DNA from: Planococcus circulans
GTDB lineage: Bacteria; Bacillota; Bacilli; Bacillales_A; Planococcaceae
DNA length: 64,000 bases
NCBI RefSeq assembly: GCF_020023385.1
Contig: NZ_JAIQCL010000001.1
Location: forward strand, 186,001 to 250,000
Direction: 5' to 3'
Shown here: in pieces, positions 52,966 through 61,917 of the stretch
How positions within the stretch are numbered: the first letter of the stretch is position 1
Layout: every line of letters starts with the position of its first letter
The notes under the pieces: generated by a model
Told to the model about the DNA's origin: nothing
Databases searched by the model: none
The model's input: the letters and a program-made list of their open reading frames with translations, nothing else
Program-made: the position numbers and the translations under genes

Positions 52966-53409
52966 TTTTAGACACCCATTTCTGGTCTGATACGACTTCT
53001 ATAAGTTCACCGTTCAACGACCATTTTTTAGTTTTAGTAATTCTGACTGCTCGATGTAATACACACGCAGCTATTTACAAGCCATGCTTTTCAAGCTTGC
53101 CACTCTATCTGATTGTACAGGTAAATGGATCGGGTCGACAAGATTTCCGCCTTGTACAAGGACGCTAATTAATGAATCGCCGATATTTGTGTCAAGTTGA
53201 TGAAAAACAAGACAGCGCATAAACATTTTGAAAAGATTCTTTAACTTTCCCGAATTTTTCTGCGAAAAACAAAGCTGGGCCAGTCGAGTGAAATCAATGT
53301 TCTCTATTCGTGAAAAAACTTTCAATCGATACCTTATTATACTGAAATTCAGGTATGTTCTACAAGGTGTCTGTTCCAATTGTCGGAGTTTCGTCAAGAA
53401 GCTGGAGAT
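52966..53409 (-). promoter_or_regulatory. 444-bp ricA upstream region with two candidate promoters
   Basis: Minus-strand promoter candidates are TTGTAG (53360-53365) with TATAAT (53336-53341), spacing 18, and TTGTCG (53136-53141) with TACAAT (53112-53117), spacing 18. The first would give a leader of about 360 nt before ricA. A 108-codon frame at 53071-53397 starts upstream of the first promoter and has no ribosome site; I do not accept it as a gene. The region occupies the place of spoVS, tdh, kbl and miaB in B. subtilis. Confidence 0.5.
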
Positions 53410-54207
53410 TTAGCCTTGGAACGGATAATCCTCATTGATGTAAACCCGTTCAAAAGCTTTCGCTTTGCCTGTTTGGTCATCGACTTCGGTAAAAAATCCG
53501 CTGACCACTGAACGGCCGCGTTTCGGCACTTCGAATCGCGTTGGCATATTCGTTTTGAAACGGTAGAGCACCGCTTCTTTATTCATACCTAATATTTCAT
53601 CATACGGCCCGGTCATTCCAACATCCGAGATATAGGCTGTACCATTCGGCAAAATGCGTGCATCGGCTGTCTGAACATGTGTATGGGTACCGACAACGAC
53701 TGACGCGCGGCCGTCTAAATGCCAGCCCATCGCAATTTTTTCACTGGTCGCTTCTGCATGGAAGTCCACGAACACCAATGGAGAAATCGCTTTGGCTTCC
53801 GCGATTAGTTCATCCGCTTTTTGGAATGGGTCTTCATGCGGCGGCAGGAATACGCGGCCATGCAGATTGATCACAGACAAAGTCTGGCCGTTTTTTGTCA
53901 CCGTCGCCATGCCTCGCCCTGGTGCTTCATCCGAAAAGTTGGCAGGTCGGATCAAATAATCCACTTCATCGATGAAGTCAAAAATCTCTTTCTGGTCCCA
54001 TGTATGGTTACCCATTGTCACCATATCCACACCCATAAACAGTAGATCCTGATAAATGGCTTTGGTGATGCCGCGTCCTGCTGCTGCGTTTTCGCCATTT
54101 GCAATGATGACGTCGGGCGAATACTTTCTTTTCAATCTAGGCAAATACGATTCCAATGCATCTCTTCCGATTGATCCTACAATATCTCCAATAAATAAAA
54201 TTTTCAC
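53410..54207 (-). CDS. ymdB: YmdB metallophosphodiesterase
   Basis: Cytosolic calcineurin-like phosphodiesterase; in B. subtilis it affects motility, biofilm genes and RNA levels. Metal-site motifs are FIGDIVGSIGRDAL (residue 4 on), ANGENAAAGRGIT, MGNHTWDQKEI, VDFHAEATSEKIAMGWHLDG and VVGTHTHVQTAD. 265 residues, one more than B. subtilis. The GTG start at 54207 follows AAAGGTGAG; an upstream ATG gives an N-terminus unlike the family. Downstream of rny as in B. subtilis. Confidence 0.94.
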   Translation of the reverse strand: MKILFIGDIVGSIGRDALESYLPRLKRKYSPDVIIANGENAAAGRGITKAIYQDLLFMGVDMVTMGNHTWDQKEIFDFIDEVDYLIRPANFSDEAPGRGMATVTKNGQTLSVINLHGRVFLPPHEDPFQKADELIAEAKAISPLVFVDFHAEATSEKIAMGWHLDGRASVVVGTHTHVQTADARILPNGTAYISDVGMTGPYDEILGMNKEAVLYRFKTNMPTRFEVPKRGRSVVSGFFTEVDDQTGKAKAFERVYINEDYPFQG

Positions 54208-54230
54208 AAACTCACCTTTTTCCATAAGAA

Positions 54231-54264
54231 AAAGGCTTCTTTGAATAGACATTCATCGAAGCCT
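54231..54264 (-). terminator. Imperfect terminator between rny and ymdB
   Basis: AGGCTTC and GAAGCCT (outer 7 bp) plus TGAAT/ATTCA inner pairing with two mismatched positions, followed by UUUUUC on the minus strand; it probably allows partial readthrough into ymdB. Confidence 0.65.
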
Positions 54265-54272
54265 CACCCTTA

Positions 54273-55832
54273 TTATTTTGCGTATTCAACTGCTCTGGTT
54301 TCTCTGATAACCGTAACTTTGATATGACCCGGATAATCCAGTTCCTCTTCAATCCGTTTCCGGATATCCCGAGCCAGACGGTGTGCCGTCATATCATCGA
54401 TTTGTTCAGGGCGAACCATGATACGGATTTCGCGCCCCGCTTGAATAGCGAATGATTTCTCAACGCCTTCATACGATTCGGAAATTTCTTCAAGTTTTTC
54501 TAAGCGGCGGATATAATTTTCCAGCGTTTCACTTCTTGCACCAGGCCGGGCGGCAGACAATGCATCTGCTGCTGCAACAATGACCGAAATGATCGATGTC
54601 GCTTCCGTATCTCCATGGTGGGAAGCAATACTGTTAATGACAACCGGATGTTCCTTGTACTTGGTCCCAAGCTCTACGCCGATTTCTACGTGGCTTCCTT
54701 CCACTTCATGATCAATCGCTTTACCGATATCATGCAAGAGTCCGGCACGTCGAGCAAGCGTAACATCTTCCCCAAGTTCTGCTGCCATCAAGCCTGACAG
54801 GAATGCAACTTCCACAGAATGCTTCAGTACATTTTGTCCATAGCTCGTACGGTAGCGAAGGCGTCCAAGAATTTTGATCAAGTCAGGATGCAGGTTATGT
54901 ACACCTACGTCAAATGTGGTTTGTTCACCAATTTCACGAATTTGTTCATCCACTTCGCGTCTTGACTTCTCGACCATTTCTTCAATGCGTGCAGGGTGGA
55001 TACGGCCATCTGATACCAGTTTTTCCAGAGCCAATCGTGCTGTTTCACGGCGGATTGGATCGAATCCTGACAGAATGACTGCTTCCGGTGTATCATCGAT
55101 GATTAAATCAATACCTGTTAAGGTTTCAAGCGTTCGGATATTACGTCCTTCACGCCCGATGATACGGCCTTTCATTTCGTCGTTTGGCAGATTGACTACC
55201 GATACGGTAGTTTCCGCGACATGGTCTGCTGCAAAACGCTGCATAGCCAATGACAAAATGTTTTTCGCTTTTTTGTCCGATTCTTCTTTGGCGCGGGCTT
55301 CCGATTCTTTCATCATTACAGCAATGTCAGTTGAAAGTTCTTTTTCAACATCCTGCAAGATGATCGATTTGGCTTCTTCCCGTGTCAGAGATGAAATGCG
55401 TTCCATTTCGGACTGTTGCTGGCGGACTAACTCCTCAGCTTTGCTCTCCATCTGTTCAATATGCTGTTGTTTTTCTGCGAGTGCTTCGTCTTTACGTTCC
55501 AGACCCGCTTCTCTTTTGTTTAATGCATCATCCTTGCGATCTAAATTTTCTTCTCTCTGCAACAACCGATTCTCTTGTCTTTGTAATTCAGATCGGCGTT
55601 CCCGAATTTCAGATTCTGTTTCAGTACGCAATTTATGATTTTCGTCTTTCGCTTCCAATAAGGCTTCTTTTTTCAGCGCTTCAGCTTCTCGTTTTGCATC
55701 TTCGACTATTTGCTCCGCAGAATTTTTAGCGCCTGCAATATTGGAGTCGTTTGCTTTTTTCACTGCAAAATAACCAACAACTACACCGACGATGACACCA
55801 AGCAAAGCGAAGATGAACTCATTAATACCCAT
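54273..55832 (-). CDS. rny: Ribonuclease Y
   Basis: Membrane-bound endoribonuclease starting mRNA decay. The 519 residues have an N-terminal membrane helix ([17 protein letters not shown]), a long Glu/Arg coiled coil (about 30-200), a KH domain with [15 protein letters not shown] near residue 225, and an HD domain with [21 protein letters not shown] near residue 368. AAGAGGAGG precedes the ATG. RicA, encoded two genes downstream, is a partner of this enzyme in B. subtilis, so the clustering is functionally sensible. Confidence 0.97.
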   Translation of the reverse strand: MGINEFIFALLGVIVGVVVGYFAVKKANDSNIAGAKNSAEQIVEDAKREAEALKKEALLEAKDENHKLRTETESEIRERRSELQRQENRLLQREENLDRKDDALNKREAGLERKDEALAEKQQHIEQMESKAEELVRQQQSEMERISSLTREEAKSIILQDVEKELSTDIAVMMKESEARAKEESDKKAKNILSLAMQRFAADHVAETTVSVVNLPNDEMKGRIIGREGRNIRTLETLTGIDLIIDDTPEAVILSGFDPIRRETARLALEKLVSDGRIHPARIEEMVEKSRREVDEQIREIGEQTTFDVGVHNLHPDLIKILGRLRYRTSYGQNVLKHSVEVAFLSGLMAAELGEDVTLARRAGLLHDIGKAIDHEVEGSHVEIGVELGTKYKEHPVVINSIASHHGDTEATSIISVIVAAADALSAARPGARSETLENYIRRLEKLEEISESYEGVEKSFAIQAGREIRIMVRPEQIDDMTAHRLARDIRKRIEEELDYPGHIKVTVIRETRAVEYAK

Positions 55833-55970
55833 TCGGACACCTCCTCTTGCTATTAATTTTTTTCATTTCAAAAGATGAATAATGAAAACTTTCTTTCACT
55901 GCAACTAGTTTAAAATTAGTAAATTATACAATTTTAATTGTATAGATGGACTTATGTCGTGTCAACCCAG

Positions 55971-56148
55971 GAAAAGCAGAAGCGGCCATGTATGGAAGCT
56001 AACCTAAGTACGCGACTTCCTGTCGCAACGGTTACCTGATCCACATCCTGTGGACCTCCGACAGGCATAAGACGATCTGGCGAAGCGGCGTTTTTTCAGC
56101 CGTACAGCCAGAGTGGCTTATGAGCCGAGGAATTGGCCAGTAGTCTAA
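55971..56148. repeat. Dispersed structured repeat with an internal insertion
   Basis: Begins GAAAAGCAGAAGCGGCCATG and carries the type A core (GGCATAAGACGATCTGGCGA…CAGCCAGAGTGGCTTATG) at 56073-56122. About 60 bp (around 55994-56063) not found in other units is inserted in the left arm. The outer stem is degraded. Lies between recA and rny. Confidence 0.8.
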
Positions 56149-56195
56149 TCGGTTTCCCCCCGAACTTCCCCATCCCTTAAACCAGAATCACCACA

Positions 56196-56229
56196 GAAAA
56201 GCCGCAAAGCTTCTGCTTAGCGACTTTTC
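56196..56229 (-). terminator. Probable terminator after recA
   Basis: Imperfect hairpin: GAAAAG…CTTTTC outer pairs, CGC/GCG and AGC/GCT inner pairs around TTCT, about 20 bp beyond the recA stop. Confidence 0.6.
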
Positions 56230-56249
56230 CTTACTTATGATGAGGAACC

Positions 56250-57311
56250 TTATTTATCGTCTTCGTCAATCAAAAGATTGAATTCTTCAGGCTCTTCCTT
56301 GCTGCCTGCAATTGTATAAGATGCAGCTGCCATCCCATAAGACTCACGGATTTTTCCTGAAATCTCATTGCGGACTTCCGGATTGTTTAAGAGGAATTGC
56401 TTCACATTTTCACGGCCTTGACCGATTCGTTCTTCATTGTACGAATACCATGAACCACTCTTTTGAATGATTTCCAGTTCAGAACCGATATCGACGATTT
56501 CACCTTCACGAGAAATCCCTTTTCCGTACATAATATCAACTTCAGCTGTACGGAACGGTGGTGCTACTTTATTTTTAACCACTTTAATTTTTGTTCGGTT
56601 ACCAATGATATCAGTACCGGATTTCAATGCTTCGGCACGGCGCACTTCCAAGCGTACAGATGAATAGAATTTCAACGCACGGCCACCGGGAGTTGTCTCT
56701 GGGTTACCGAACATAACACCGATCTTTTCACGGATCTGGTTGATGAATATGACAATCGTGTTTGATTTATTGATGACACCTGACAATTTACGCAAAGCTT
56801 GCGACATCAAACGTGCCTGCAATCCCATATGTGAATCGCCCATTTCGCCTTCAATTTCCGCTTTTGGCACCAATGCTGCAACAGAGTCGACAACCACAAT
56901 ATCAACTGCTCCGCTTCGGACAAGCGCTTCAGCGATTTCCAATGCCTGCTCACCTGTATCTGGCTGAGACAAAAGCAATTCATCGATATTAACACCCAAA
57001 TTTTTTGCGTATACTGGATCCAACGCATGCTCTGCGTCGATAAATGCGGCTGTCCCACCAGTTGCCTGAACTTCTGCAATCGCATGAAGAGAGACAGTTG
57101 TTTTACCCGAACTTTCAGGACCGTATATCTCGATTACGCGCCCACGCGGATATCCGCCTATTCCTAGCGCTGTATCCAATGCCAATGAACCACTGGAAAC
57201 AGATGATATATTACGGTCGGTTTTTTCCCCCAATTTCATGACAGAACCTTTACCGAATTGCTTTTCTATTTGTTTTAACGCCATGTCTAATGCTGCTTTA
57301 CGATCGCTCAA
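56250..57311 (-). CDS. recA: Recombinase RecA
   Basis: Strand-exchange protein and SOS co-protease. The 353 residues have Walker [10 protein letters not shown] near residue 65, the [35 protein letters not shown] region with Walker B, loop L2 around [20 protein letters not shown], and an acidic C-terminus ([15 protein letters not shown]). The TTG start at 57311 is seven bases after GAGGAGG. A promoter and LexA box lie upstream, so it is SOS-induced; cinA is upstream on the same strand. Confidence 0.97.
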   Translation of the reverse strand: MSDRKAALDMALKQIEKQFGKGSVMKLGEKTDRNISSVSSGSLALDTALGIGGYPRGRVIEIYGPESSGKTTVSLHAIAEVQATGGTAAFIDAEHALDPVYAKNLGVNIDELLLSQPDTGEQALEIAEALVRSGAVDIVVVDSVAALVPKAEIEGEMGDSHMGLQARLMSQALRKLSGVINKSNTIVIFINQIREKIGVMFGNPETTPGGRALKFYSSVRLEVRRAEALKSGTDIIGNRTKIKVVKNKVAPPFRTAEVDIMYGKGISREGEIVDIGSELEIIQKSGSWYSYNEERIGQGRENVKQFLLNNPEVRNEISGKIRESYGMAAASYTIAGSKEEPEEFNLLIDEDDK

Positions 57312-57356
57312 AAGAAATCCTCCTCTAAATGAAAACCTAATTTTCTACCTGTTTCT

Positions 57357-57407
57357 AGTATACTAGCTTATTGAGAAATATACAAGAAAAAAGCGAACGT
57401 TTATTCG
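57357..57407 (-). promoter_or_regulatory. recA promoter and LexA box
   Basis: Minus strand TTGTAT (57380-57385) and TATACT (57357-57362) are 17 bp apart. CGAATAAACGTTCG (57394-57407) is a LexA box close to that of B. subtilis recA. The box is also the loop and upper stem of a hairpin, AAAAGCGAA…TTCGCTTTT, that resembles a second cinA terminator. Confidence 0.8.
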
Positions 57408-57471
57408 CTTTTGTTTTTTCAAAACGAATTTTTAAACGCCCTATTAATGGCATTCCCCATTTTTGGGTATG

Positions 57472-57500
57472 AAAAAACACGCAAAATTAAATTTTGCGTG
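57472..57500 (-). terminator. Rho-independent terminator overlapping the cinA stop
   Basis: CACGCAAAAT (57478-57487) pairs with ATTTTGCGTG (57491-57500), followed by six U on the minus strand. The hairpin at 57388-57412 with a U run would be a backup. Confidence 0.85.
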
Positions 57501-58740
57501 CATCTTCATCAGTTAAAGTCCGGATCACGTAATGCAACGCCAATTTGACGGCACGCAAACGATTGGTATTGCGCATTCCTGACAACTGGAGACGATAAGA
57601 TTGAGATCCTTCATCCGCAGCAATTCCGATCCATACAGTCCCTGCCGGCTGATCGCCATGAGCATCGGGACCTGCTGCACCTGTCAATGAAACGCTGATA
57701 TCAGTTTTGAACTTATCCTTCACAGCTTCTGCCATCGCCAGTGCTGTTTGTTCACTGACCACTCCATACTCCGCCAGTAACTCAGAAGACAGGCCAAGCT
57801 GATGAACCTTCATTTCCTCGTTATAGGTAATGACACCACCTGCCAGAACGGCGCTTGCTCCTGGAACAGAAGCCAGTTCAGACTGAAACAGGCCAGCTGT
57901 CAAACTTTCCGCTGCTGAAATCGTTTTGCCTTGTTCTTTTAACAGCTCAATCGTTTTGGAAGCCAAGGAATCATTGTCATAGCCATAAAGATAATCGCCT
58001 ACTAAACCCAAAATTTCGTCTTTGGCGCCATTGATCAATTGCCAAGCTTCTTCTGTCGTATTGGTTTTAGCTGTAATGCGCAGCGTCACTTCGCCATCAG
58101 CAGCCAAAGGGGCGATGGTTGGATTGGTCTGCTTGTCGAGAATATGGTGCAGCCGGTCTTCAAGCTCCGCTTCGCCAATACCGTAAAAACGCAAAACGTG
58201 CGAAAGGATGACATCCGCTTTATTCAATAAATGTGCCAGTTTCGGTTTCGCCTCAAATTGGAACATCGGCTCCATTTCTTTTGGCGGACCGGGCAGCAGT
58301 ATGTAGACACGTTCATCTTTTTTATACATCATACCCGGGGCCATTCCATTATGGTTGACGAGGACATCACTGTTTTTCAGCACTAGTGCCTGTTTTTTAT
58401 TGTTTTCAGTCATCGGACGTCCTGCGCGCTCAAAAAAAGCGACAATCGAATCCAGTGCTTCCTGGTTACTTTCAAGTGTCGTATCCAGATGGCGAGCAAT
58501 GGATTCTTTCGTCAAATCGTCTTTTGTCGGCCCTAGCCCTCCAGTGAACAGGATCAAGTCAGCACGGCTTTCCGCAATCGTTATCGCACCCTCCAGTCGG
58601 TCGGCATTGTCTCCCACCACAGTATGGTAGTAAACATTGATGCCAAGCTCTGCCAAGTGATTGGATAGAAAACGGGCATTCGTATTTGTGATCTGTCCTA
58701 ATAATAGTTCCGAACCTACCGCAATGATTTCTGCGTTCAT
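57487..58740 (-). CDS. cinA: CinA family protein
   Basis: A 417-residue two-domain protein. The N-terminal MoCF-like domain (IIAVGSELLLGQITNTNARFLSNHLAELG; FTGGLGPTKDDLTKE near residue 65; PGPPKEM) resembles molybdopterin-binding folds and in homologues is an ADP-ribose pyrophosphatase. The C-terminal CinA domain (TISAAESLTAGLFQSELASVPGASAVLAGGVITYNEEMK, SLTGAAGPDAHGDQPAGTVWIGIA) is a nicotinamide-mononucleotide deamidase in homologues. cinA-recA is a conserved pair linked to competence in Bacillota. AAAGGGG precedes the ATG. Confidence 0.94.
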   Translation of the reverse strand: MNAEIIAVGSELLLGQITNTNARFLSNHLAELGINVYYHTVVGDNADRLEGAITIAESRADLILFTGGLGPTKDDLTKESIARHLDTTLESNQEALDSIVAFFERAGRPMTENNKKQALVLKNSDVLVNHNGMAPGMMYKKDERVYILLPGPPKEMEPMFQFEAKPKLAHLLNKADVILSHVLRFYGIGEAELEDRLHHILDKQTNPTIAPLAADGEVTLRITAKTNTTEEAWQLINGAKDEILGLVGDYLYGYDNDSLASKTIELLKEQGKTISAAESLTAGLFQSELASVPGASAVLAGGVITYNEEMKVHQLGLSSELLAEYGVVSEQTALAMAEAVKDKFKTDISVSLTGAAGPDAHGDQPAGTVWIGIAADEGSQSYRLQLSGMRNTNRLRAVKLALHYVIRTLTDEDARKI

Positions 58741-58764
58741 TTGTTCAATCCCCTTTGTAAAAGC

Positions 58765-59343
58765 CTATTTTGAAGCCATTAATGCGCGGCGATTGGCATA
58801 GAAATAATCCCATCCAGACCAAACTGTAAAGATTAAGGCAATGTAGAGCATAATTTCGCCGAACGGCAATCCAACAAGAGTGAAAATAGTATTATGCAGC
58901 AACAATGCAGCAATCGCTAAAATTTGTGCAGTGGTCTTGATTTTGCCAAGGCCTCCGGCAGCAACGACTTCCCCTTCGCCTGCAAGCACTAAACGCAAGC
59001 CGGTAACCGCAAATTCACGGCTGATGATGATGATGACGATCCATGATGCTGCAAAGCCAAGCTCCACTAAAATAATTAATGCAGCTGAAACCAAGAGCTT
59101 ATCAGCCAATGGATCTAAAAATTTCCCGAATGTTGTAACCAGATTGTATTTGCGGGCATAGTAACCATCGACCCAATCCGTCAAGGAAGCAAAGATAAAA
59201 ATAAGTCCTCCGACAAAATGGGTGACAGGCATATCAGCTCCGAAAAGCCTCATTGTCCCCCAGTCAAAGCCGGCTAGCATGATCACCATAAATACTGGTA
59301 TCAATAAAATCCTCGAAATGGTGATCTGATTTGGTATGTTCAT
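58765..59343 (-). CDS. pgsA: CDP-diacylglycerol-glycerol-3-phosphate 3-phosphatidyltransferase
   Basis: Makes phosphatidylglycerol-phosphate, the committed step to phosphatidylglycerol and cardiolipin. The 192-residue membrane protein carries the CDP-alcohol motif D-G-x2-A-R-x8-G-x3-D-x3-D, seen from DGYYAR to DPLADK near residues 59-80. Several hydrophobic helices follow. The chosen ATG has AAAGGAG seven bases upstream; the frame is open for 41 more codons into the rodZ terminator region. It sits between rodZ and cinA as in B. subtilis. Confidence 0.95.
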   Translation of the reverse strand: MNIPNQITISRILLIPVFMVIMLAGFDWGTMRLFGADMPVTHFVGGLIFIFASLTDWVDGYYARKYNLVTTFGKFLDPLADKLLVSAALIILVELGFAASWIVIIIISREFAVTGLRLVLAGEGEVVAAGGLGKIKTTAQILAIAALLLHNTIFTLVGLPFGEIMLYIALIFTVWSGWDYFYANRRALMASK

Positions 59344-59370
59344 TATTGTTTCTCCTTTCAAACTTTCAAG

Positions 59371-59397
59371 AAAAATAGCCATCCAAAGATGGCTATT
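59371..59397 (-). terminator. Rho-independent terminator overlapping the rodZ stop
   Basis: AATAGCCATC and GATGGCTATT (59374-59383 with 59388-59397) form a 10-bp perfect stem with a 4-base loop and a U run on the minus strand. Confidence 0.85.
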
Positions 59398-60262
59398 CGG
59401 CGTCCGTAAATTGAATAACGATATTTTGGGGTTGAAGCTGTTGTGTATACTCGATCGGTTCACCATTCAACGTCAGTGCAATATTCGAATAGTCACCGAT
59501 GCGCAAACGAACGGTTTCCACTTCCGATAAATCAATTGTTTCAGTTTCTTCGGCTTGCATAACACGCGCTTCAGAAGTCAGCTCGTTTTGGTTCTCGTCT
59601 GTGGCCGCAATCCAGGATGGACCGCTCGCAGCTATTTCAAGCTGACGCTCTGCGGGGCCCTGCCATGAAAAAGTCGTTGTTTCTCCTTGCGTCTCTTCTA
59701 CAGACAGAACGGCTTCTGGTTCTGCAGGTTCTTCTGCAGGCTCCTCCACCGGTTCTTCTGCAGCTTCTTCTTCCCTGGGTTCCGGCACAGAAACAACAGG
59801 TTCTTCATACGGAACGCCATCTTCTTCCTCCACCGGAGTATTTGCCGTATCGATGTTTGTCGAGGCACTGTAAAAATACCAGGCGACAGCAAGAATCAGC
59901 ACAATAAACAAGGCGACCAGAACTTTAGGGATAAATTCGGCATACGCTTCATTCGGAGCAGTTCTACTTACCGACCGGCTTCTGGAAGTTAGAGTACTCG
60001 GCATTTGTTTTTGAGCAGCAGGTTCGTTAGCCGGCATTTCAGTTTTGTACTGATCCAGTAATTCCTCGCCATTCAGCCCAACCGCTGCAGCGTACTGCTT
60101 GATAAAAGCGCGCACATAGAACGCTCCGGGCATCATGCTGTGGTTGCCATCTTCTATACCAGCCAAATACCGCTTCTGTATCTTAGTCAAGTCCTGTAAA
60201 TCTTCCAAACTATATCCTTTGGCGATTCTGGCCTGTTTCAGCCGAGCACCCAACTCACTCAA
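59393..60262 (-). CDS. rodZ: RodZ-like helix-turn-helix membrane protein (YmfM)
   Basis: Cell-shape protein linking MreB to the elongation machinery. An N-terminal HTH (LGARLKQARIAKGYSLEDLQDLTKIQKRYLAGIEDGN) is followed by a linker and one membrane helix (FIPKVLVALFIVLILAVAWYFY, near residue 115). An acidic Pro/Glu low-complexity stretch (EEPVEEPAEEPAEP) comes next, then an extracytoplasmic beta domain (about 195-289) of the DUF4115 type. The TTG start at 60262 follows AGGTGATC by a good spacing and gives 289 residues. Upstream of pgsA, as in B. subtilis. Confidence 0.9.
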   Translation of the reverse strand: MSELGARLKQARIAKGYSLEDLQDLTKIQKRYLAGIEDGNHSMMPGAFYVRAFIKQYAAAVGLNGEELLDQYKTEMPANEPAAQKQMPSTLTSRSRSVSRTAPNEAYAEFIPKVLVALFIVLILAVAWYFYSASTNIDTANTPVEEEDGVPYEEPVVSVPEPREEEAAEEPVEEPAEEPAEPEAVLSVEETQGETTTFSWQGPAERQLEIAASGPSWIAATDENQNELTSEARVMQAEETETIDLSEVETVRLRIGDYSNIALTLNGEPIEYTQQLQPQNIVIQFTDAE

Positions 60263-60279
60263 AACGATCACCTGCCTAC

Positions 60280-61080
60280 TTAGAAGTTGAATCCGTCTCC
60301 AAACATATCCCCTTGTGATTTTTCATCCATGAAAGTATTTTTTTCGAGCACTTCATAGGTGATTTTCTCTTCCGGATGGTGGCGTAATTCAATAATATAA
60401 TCAAAATCATCAATACTGTACTCAGATTGCTCTACAAACTTATCGGGATGCTCCACAACTTTGATCGTTGGCATGCGCATCATCTCCCGCACCAATTGCA
60501 TATGCCGTTCATCTGCCGAGCGGCGTGTAACGATGCCATCCAGGATGAAGATGTTGTTGGCATTGTGTTCGTCTCCCATCAACTGGTTGCGGACAGTCTG
60601 CTTGATCATCGTTGAGGACAGGAAAATCCATTTTTTATTGGCACTGACGCTTGCCGCTACAATCGATTCGGTTTTGCCGACACGTGGCATGCCTCTTAAT
60701 CCAACAAGTTTATGGCCTTCCTGCTTAAAGATTTCTGCCATAAAATCAACAAGCAGACCCAATTCGTCCCGCACAAAGCGGAAGGTTTTGCGATCGTCAG
60801 CATCCCGCTGAATATACCGGCCATGCCGAACTGCCAGTATATCGCGCAGCTTCGGTTCACGGAACTTCGTCACGGCAATCGTTTCAATTGTTGAAAGGAT
60901 CTGTTCAAAACGCTCCAGCTGGACATCGTGTTCTGCCCGCAGCAGCATTCCGCGTCGGCCCTGGTCCACGCCATTGATGGTCACGATGTTCACCCGCAGC
61001 ATTCCCAGCAGAGAAGCGATATCGCCAAGCAGGCCCGGACGGTTGACTTGAATTTCGTATTCGAAATACCATTCTTTCAT
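60280..61080 (-). CDS. ymfK: YmfK family protein (DUF3388)
   Basis: A 266-residue protein of unknown function. The N-terminus looks like an ACT-type regulatory domain (EYEIQVNRPGLLGDIASLLGMLRVNIVTINGVDQGRRG). A P-loop-like GMPRVGKTESIVAAS near residue 136 starts an ATPase-like core (WIFLSSTMIKQTVRNQL; NIFILDGIVTRRSADERHMQLV). The C-terminal tail is GDMFGDGFNF. Position between ymfI and rodZ matches B. subtilis ymfK. AAAGGTCGG precedes the ATG. The small ymfJ gene expected just upstream is absent from the 117-bp gap. Confidence 0.9.
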   Translation of the reverse strand: MKEWYFEYEIQVNRPGLLGDIASLLGMLRVNIVTINGVDQGRRGMLLRAEHDVQLERFEQILSTIETIAVTKFREPKLRDILAVRHGRYIQRDADDRKTFRFVRDELGLLVDFMAEIFKQEGHKLVGLRGMPRVGKTESIVAASVSANKKWIFLSSTMIKQTVRNQLMGDEHNANNIFILDGIVTRRSADERHMQLVREMMRMPTIKVVEHPDKFVEQSEYSIDDFDYIIELRHHPEEKITYEVLEKNTFMDEKSQGDMFGDGFNF

Positions 61081-61197
61081 ACACTATCCGACCTTTCTCC
61101 ATAAGGGTTCCCTATAGGAATCTCTAGTTAATATGATAGCTGATTTGCCGCTGTTGGAAAAGGGGCATATAGATAGAGGAAAAGCTCTAAAATCCCC

Positions 61198-61917
61198 TTA
61201 CATCAGCCATCCACCATTGATACGCAGTGTTTGGCCTGTCATATAGTCCGCTTTTCCACCGACCAGAAAATCGACAGCATCAGCTATATCTTGAGGAGTT
61301 CCCAGTCCTAATGGAATTTCCTCTTCGATTTCCTGCAGCTCTTCTGCAGAAAAGGAAGCATTCATCTTTGTCCGTATAAATCCAGGTGCTATGGCGTTTA
61401 CACGCGTTCCTGACGGTGCCATCTCCTTGGCATAGGCTTTGGCAAACGCCAACTGGGCACCTTTGACAGCCGAATACATGGTCTCCATGGAAGCCCCGGT
61501 CTCGCCCCATATAGAAGAAATAAAGACAACATAAGACTTCTGATGACGATGAAAAAATGGGGATATTGACCGGATTGCTGAAATCGGATTTTTCACATGC
61601 ACGCGCCACAACGCTTCCATCTCCTGCTCTGTTGTGTCAATCAGCATCTTCAGCAGCGATTGGCCACTGGCAACGACGATGCAACTTGCATCGTAAACAT
61701 TTTCAGCAAGCCGCTGCGCTCCTGCTTCATCGGTAAAATCAGCCTGCACAGAGATGAATTCCTGCGCAGGGTATTGTTTCGCCAATTGCTGCGCAAGCGC
61801 CTCTGCCGGATTGGTGTTCCAGTGGAGGTAGAGGGACCAGCCGCTCTCCGCCAACTGCAATGCGATGCTTTCGCCAATCTCTCCCGAAGCCCCTAACAGG
61901 ACAGCAAACCGTTTCAC
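61198..61917 (-). CDS. ymfI: SDR-family reductase YmfI (elongation factor P modification)
   Basis: A 239-residue short-chain dehydrogenase. The NAD(P) site is LLGASGEIGESIALQLAESG; the catalytic Ser is in VVFISSIWGE near residue 136, and Tyr and Lys are in MYSAVKGAQLAFAKAYAKEMA; GFIRTKMNASF follows. B. subtilis YmfI has been identified as the 5-aminopentanone reductase that matures elongation factor P, and synteny suggests the same here. The GTG start overlaps the upstream peptidase stop (GTGA), with AAAGGATG as ribosome site. Confidence 0.88.
   Translation of the reverse strand: MKRFAVLLGASGEIGESIALQLAESGWSLYLHWNTNPAEALAQQLAKQYPAQEFISVQADFTDEAGAQRLAENVYDASCIVVASGQSLLKMLIDTTEQEMEALWRVHVKNPISAIRSISPFFHRHQKSYVVFISSIWGETGASMETMYSAVKGAQLAFAKAYAKEMAPSGTRVNAIAPGFIRTKMNASFSAEELQEIEEEIPLGLGTPQDIADAVDFLVGGKADYMTGQTLRINGGWLM

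Noticed and set aside
53071..53397. 108-codon minus-strand frame before ricA
   Set aside because: Starts upstream of the best promoter, no ribosome site at any ATG, no similarity to SpoVS or MiaB that I can see.
54874..55638. 254-codon plus-strand Ser-rich frame opposite rny
   Set aside because: Mirror of the Glu/Arg coiled-coil coding sequence; composition is explained by the sense strand.
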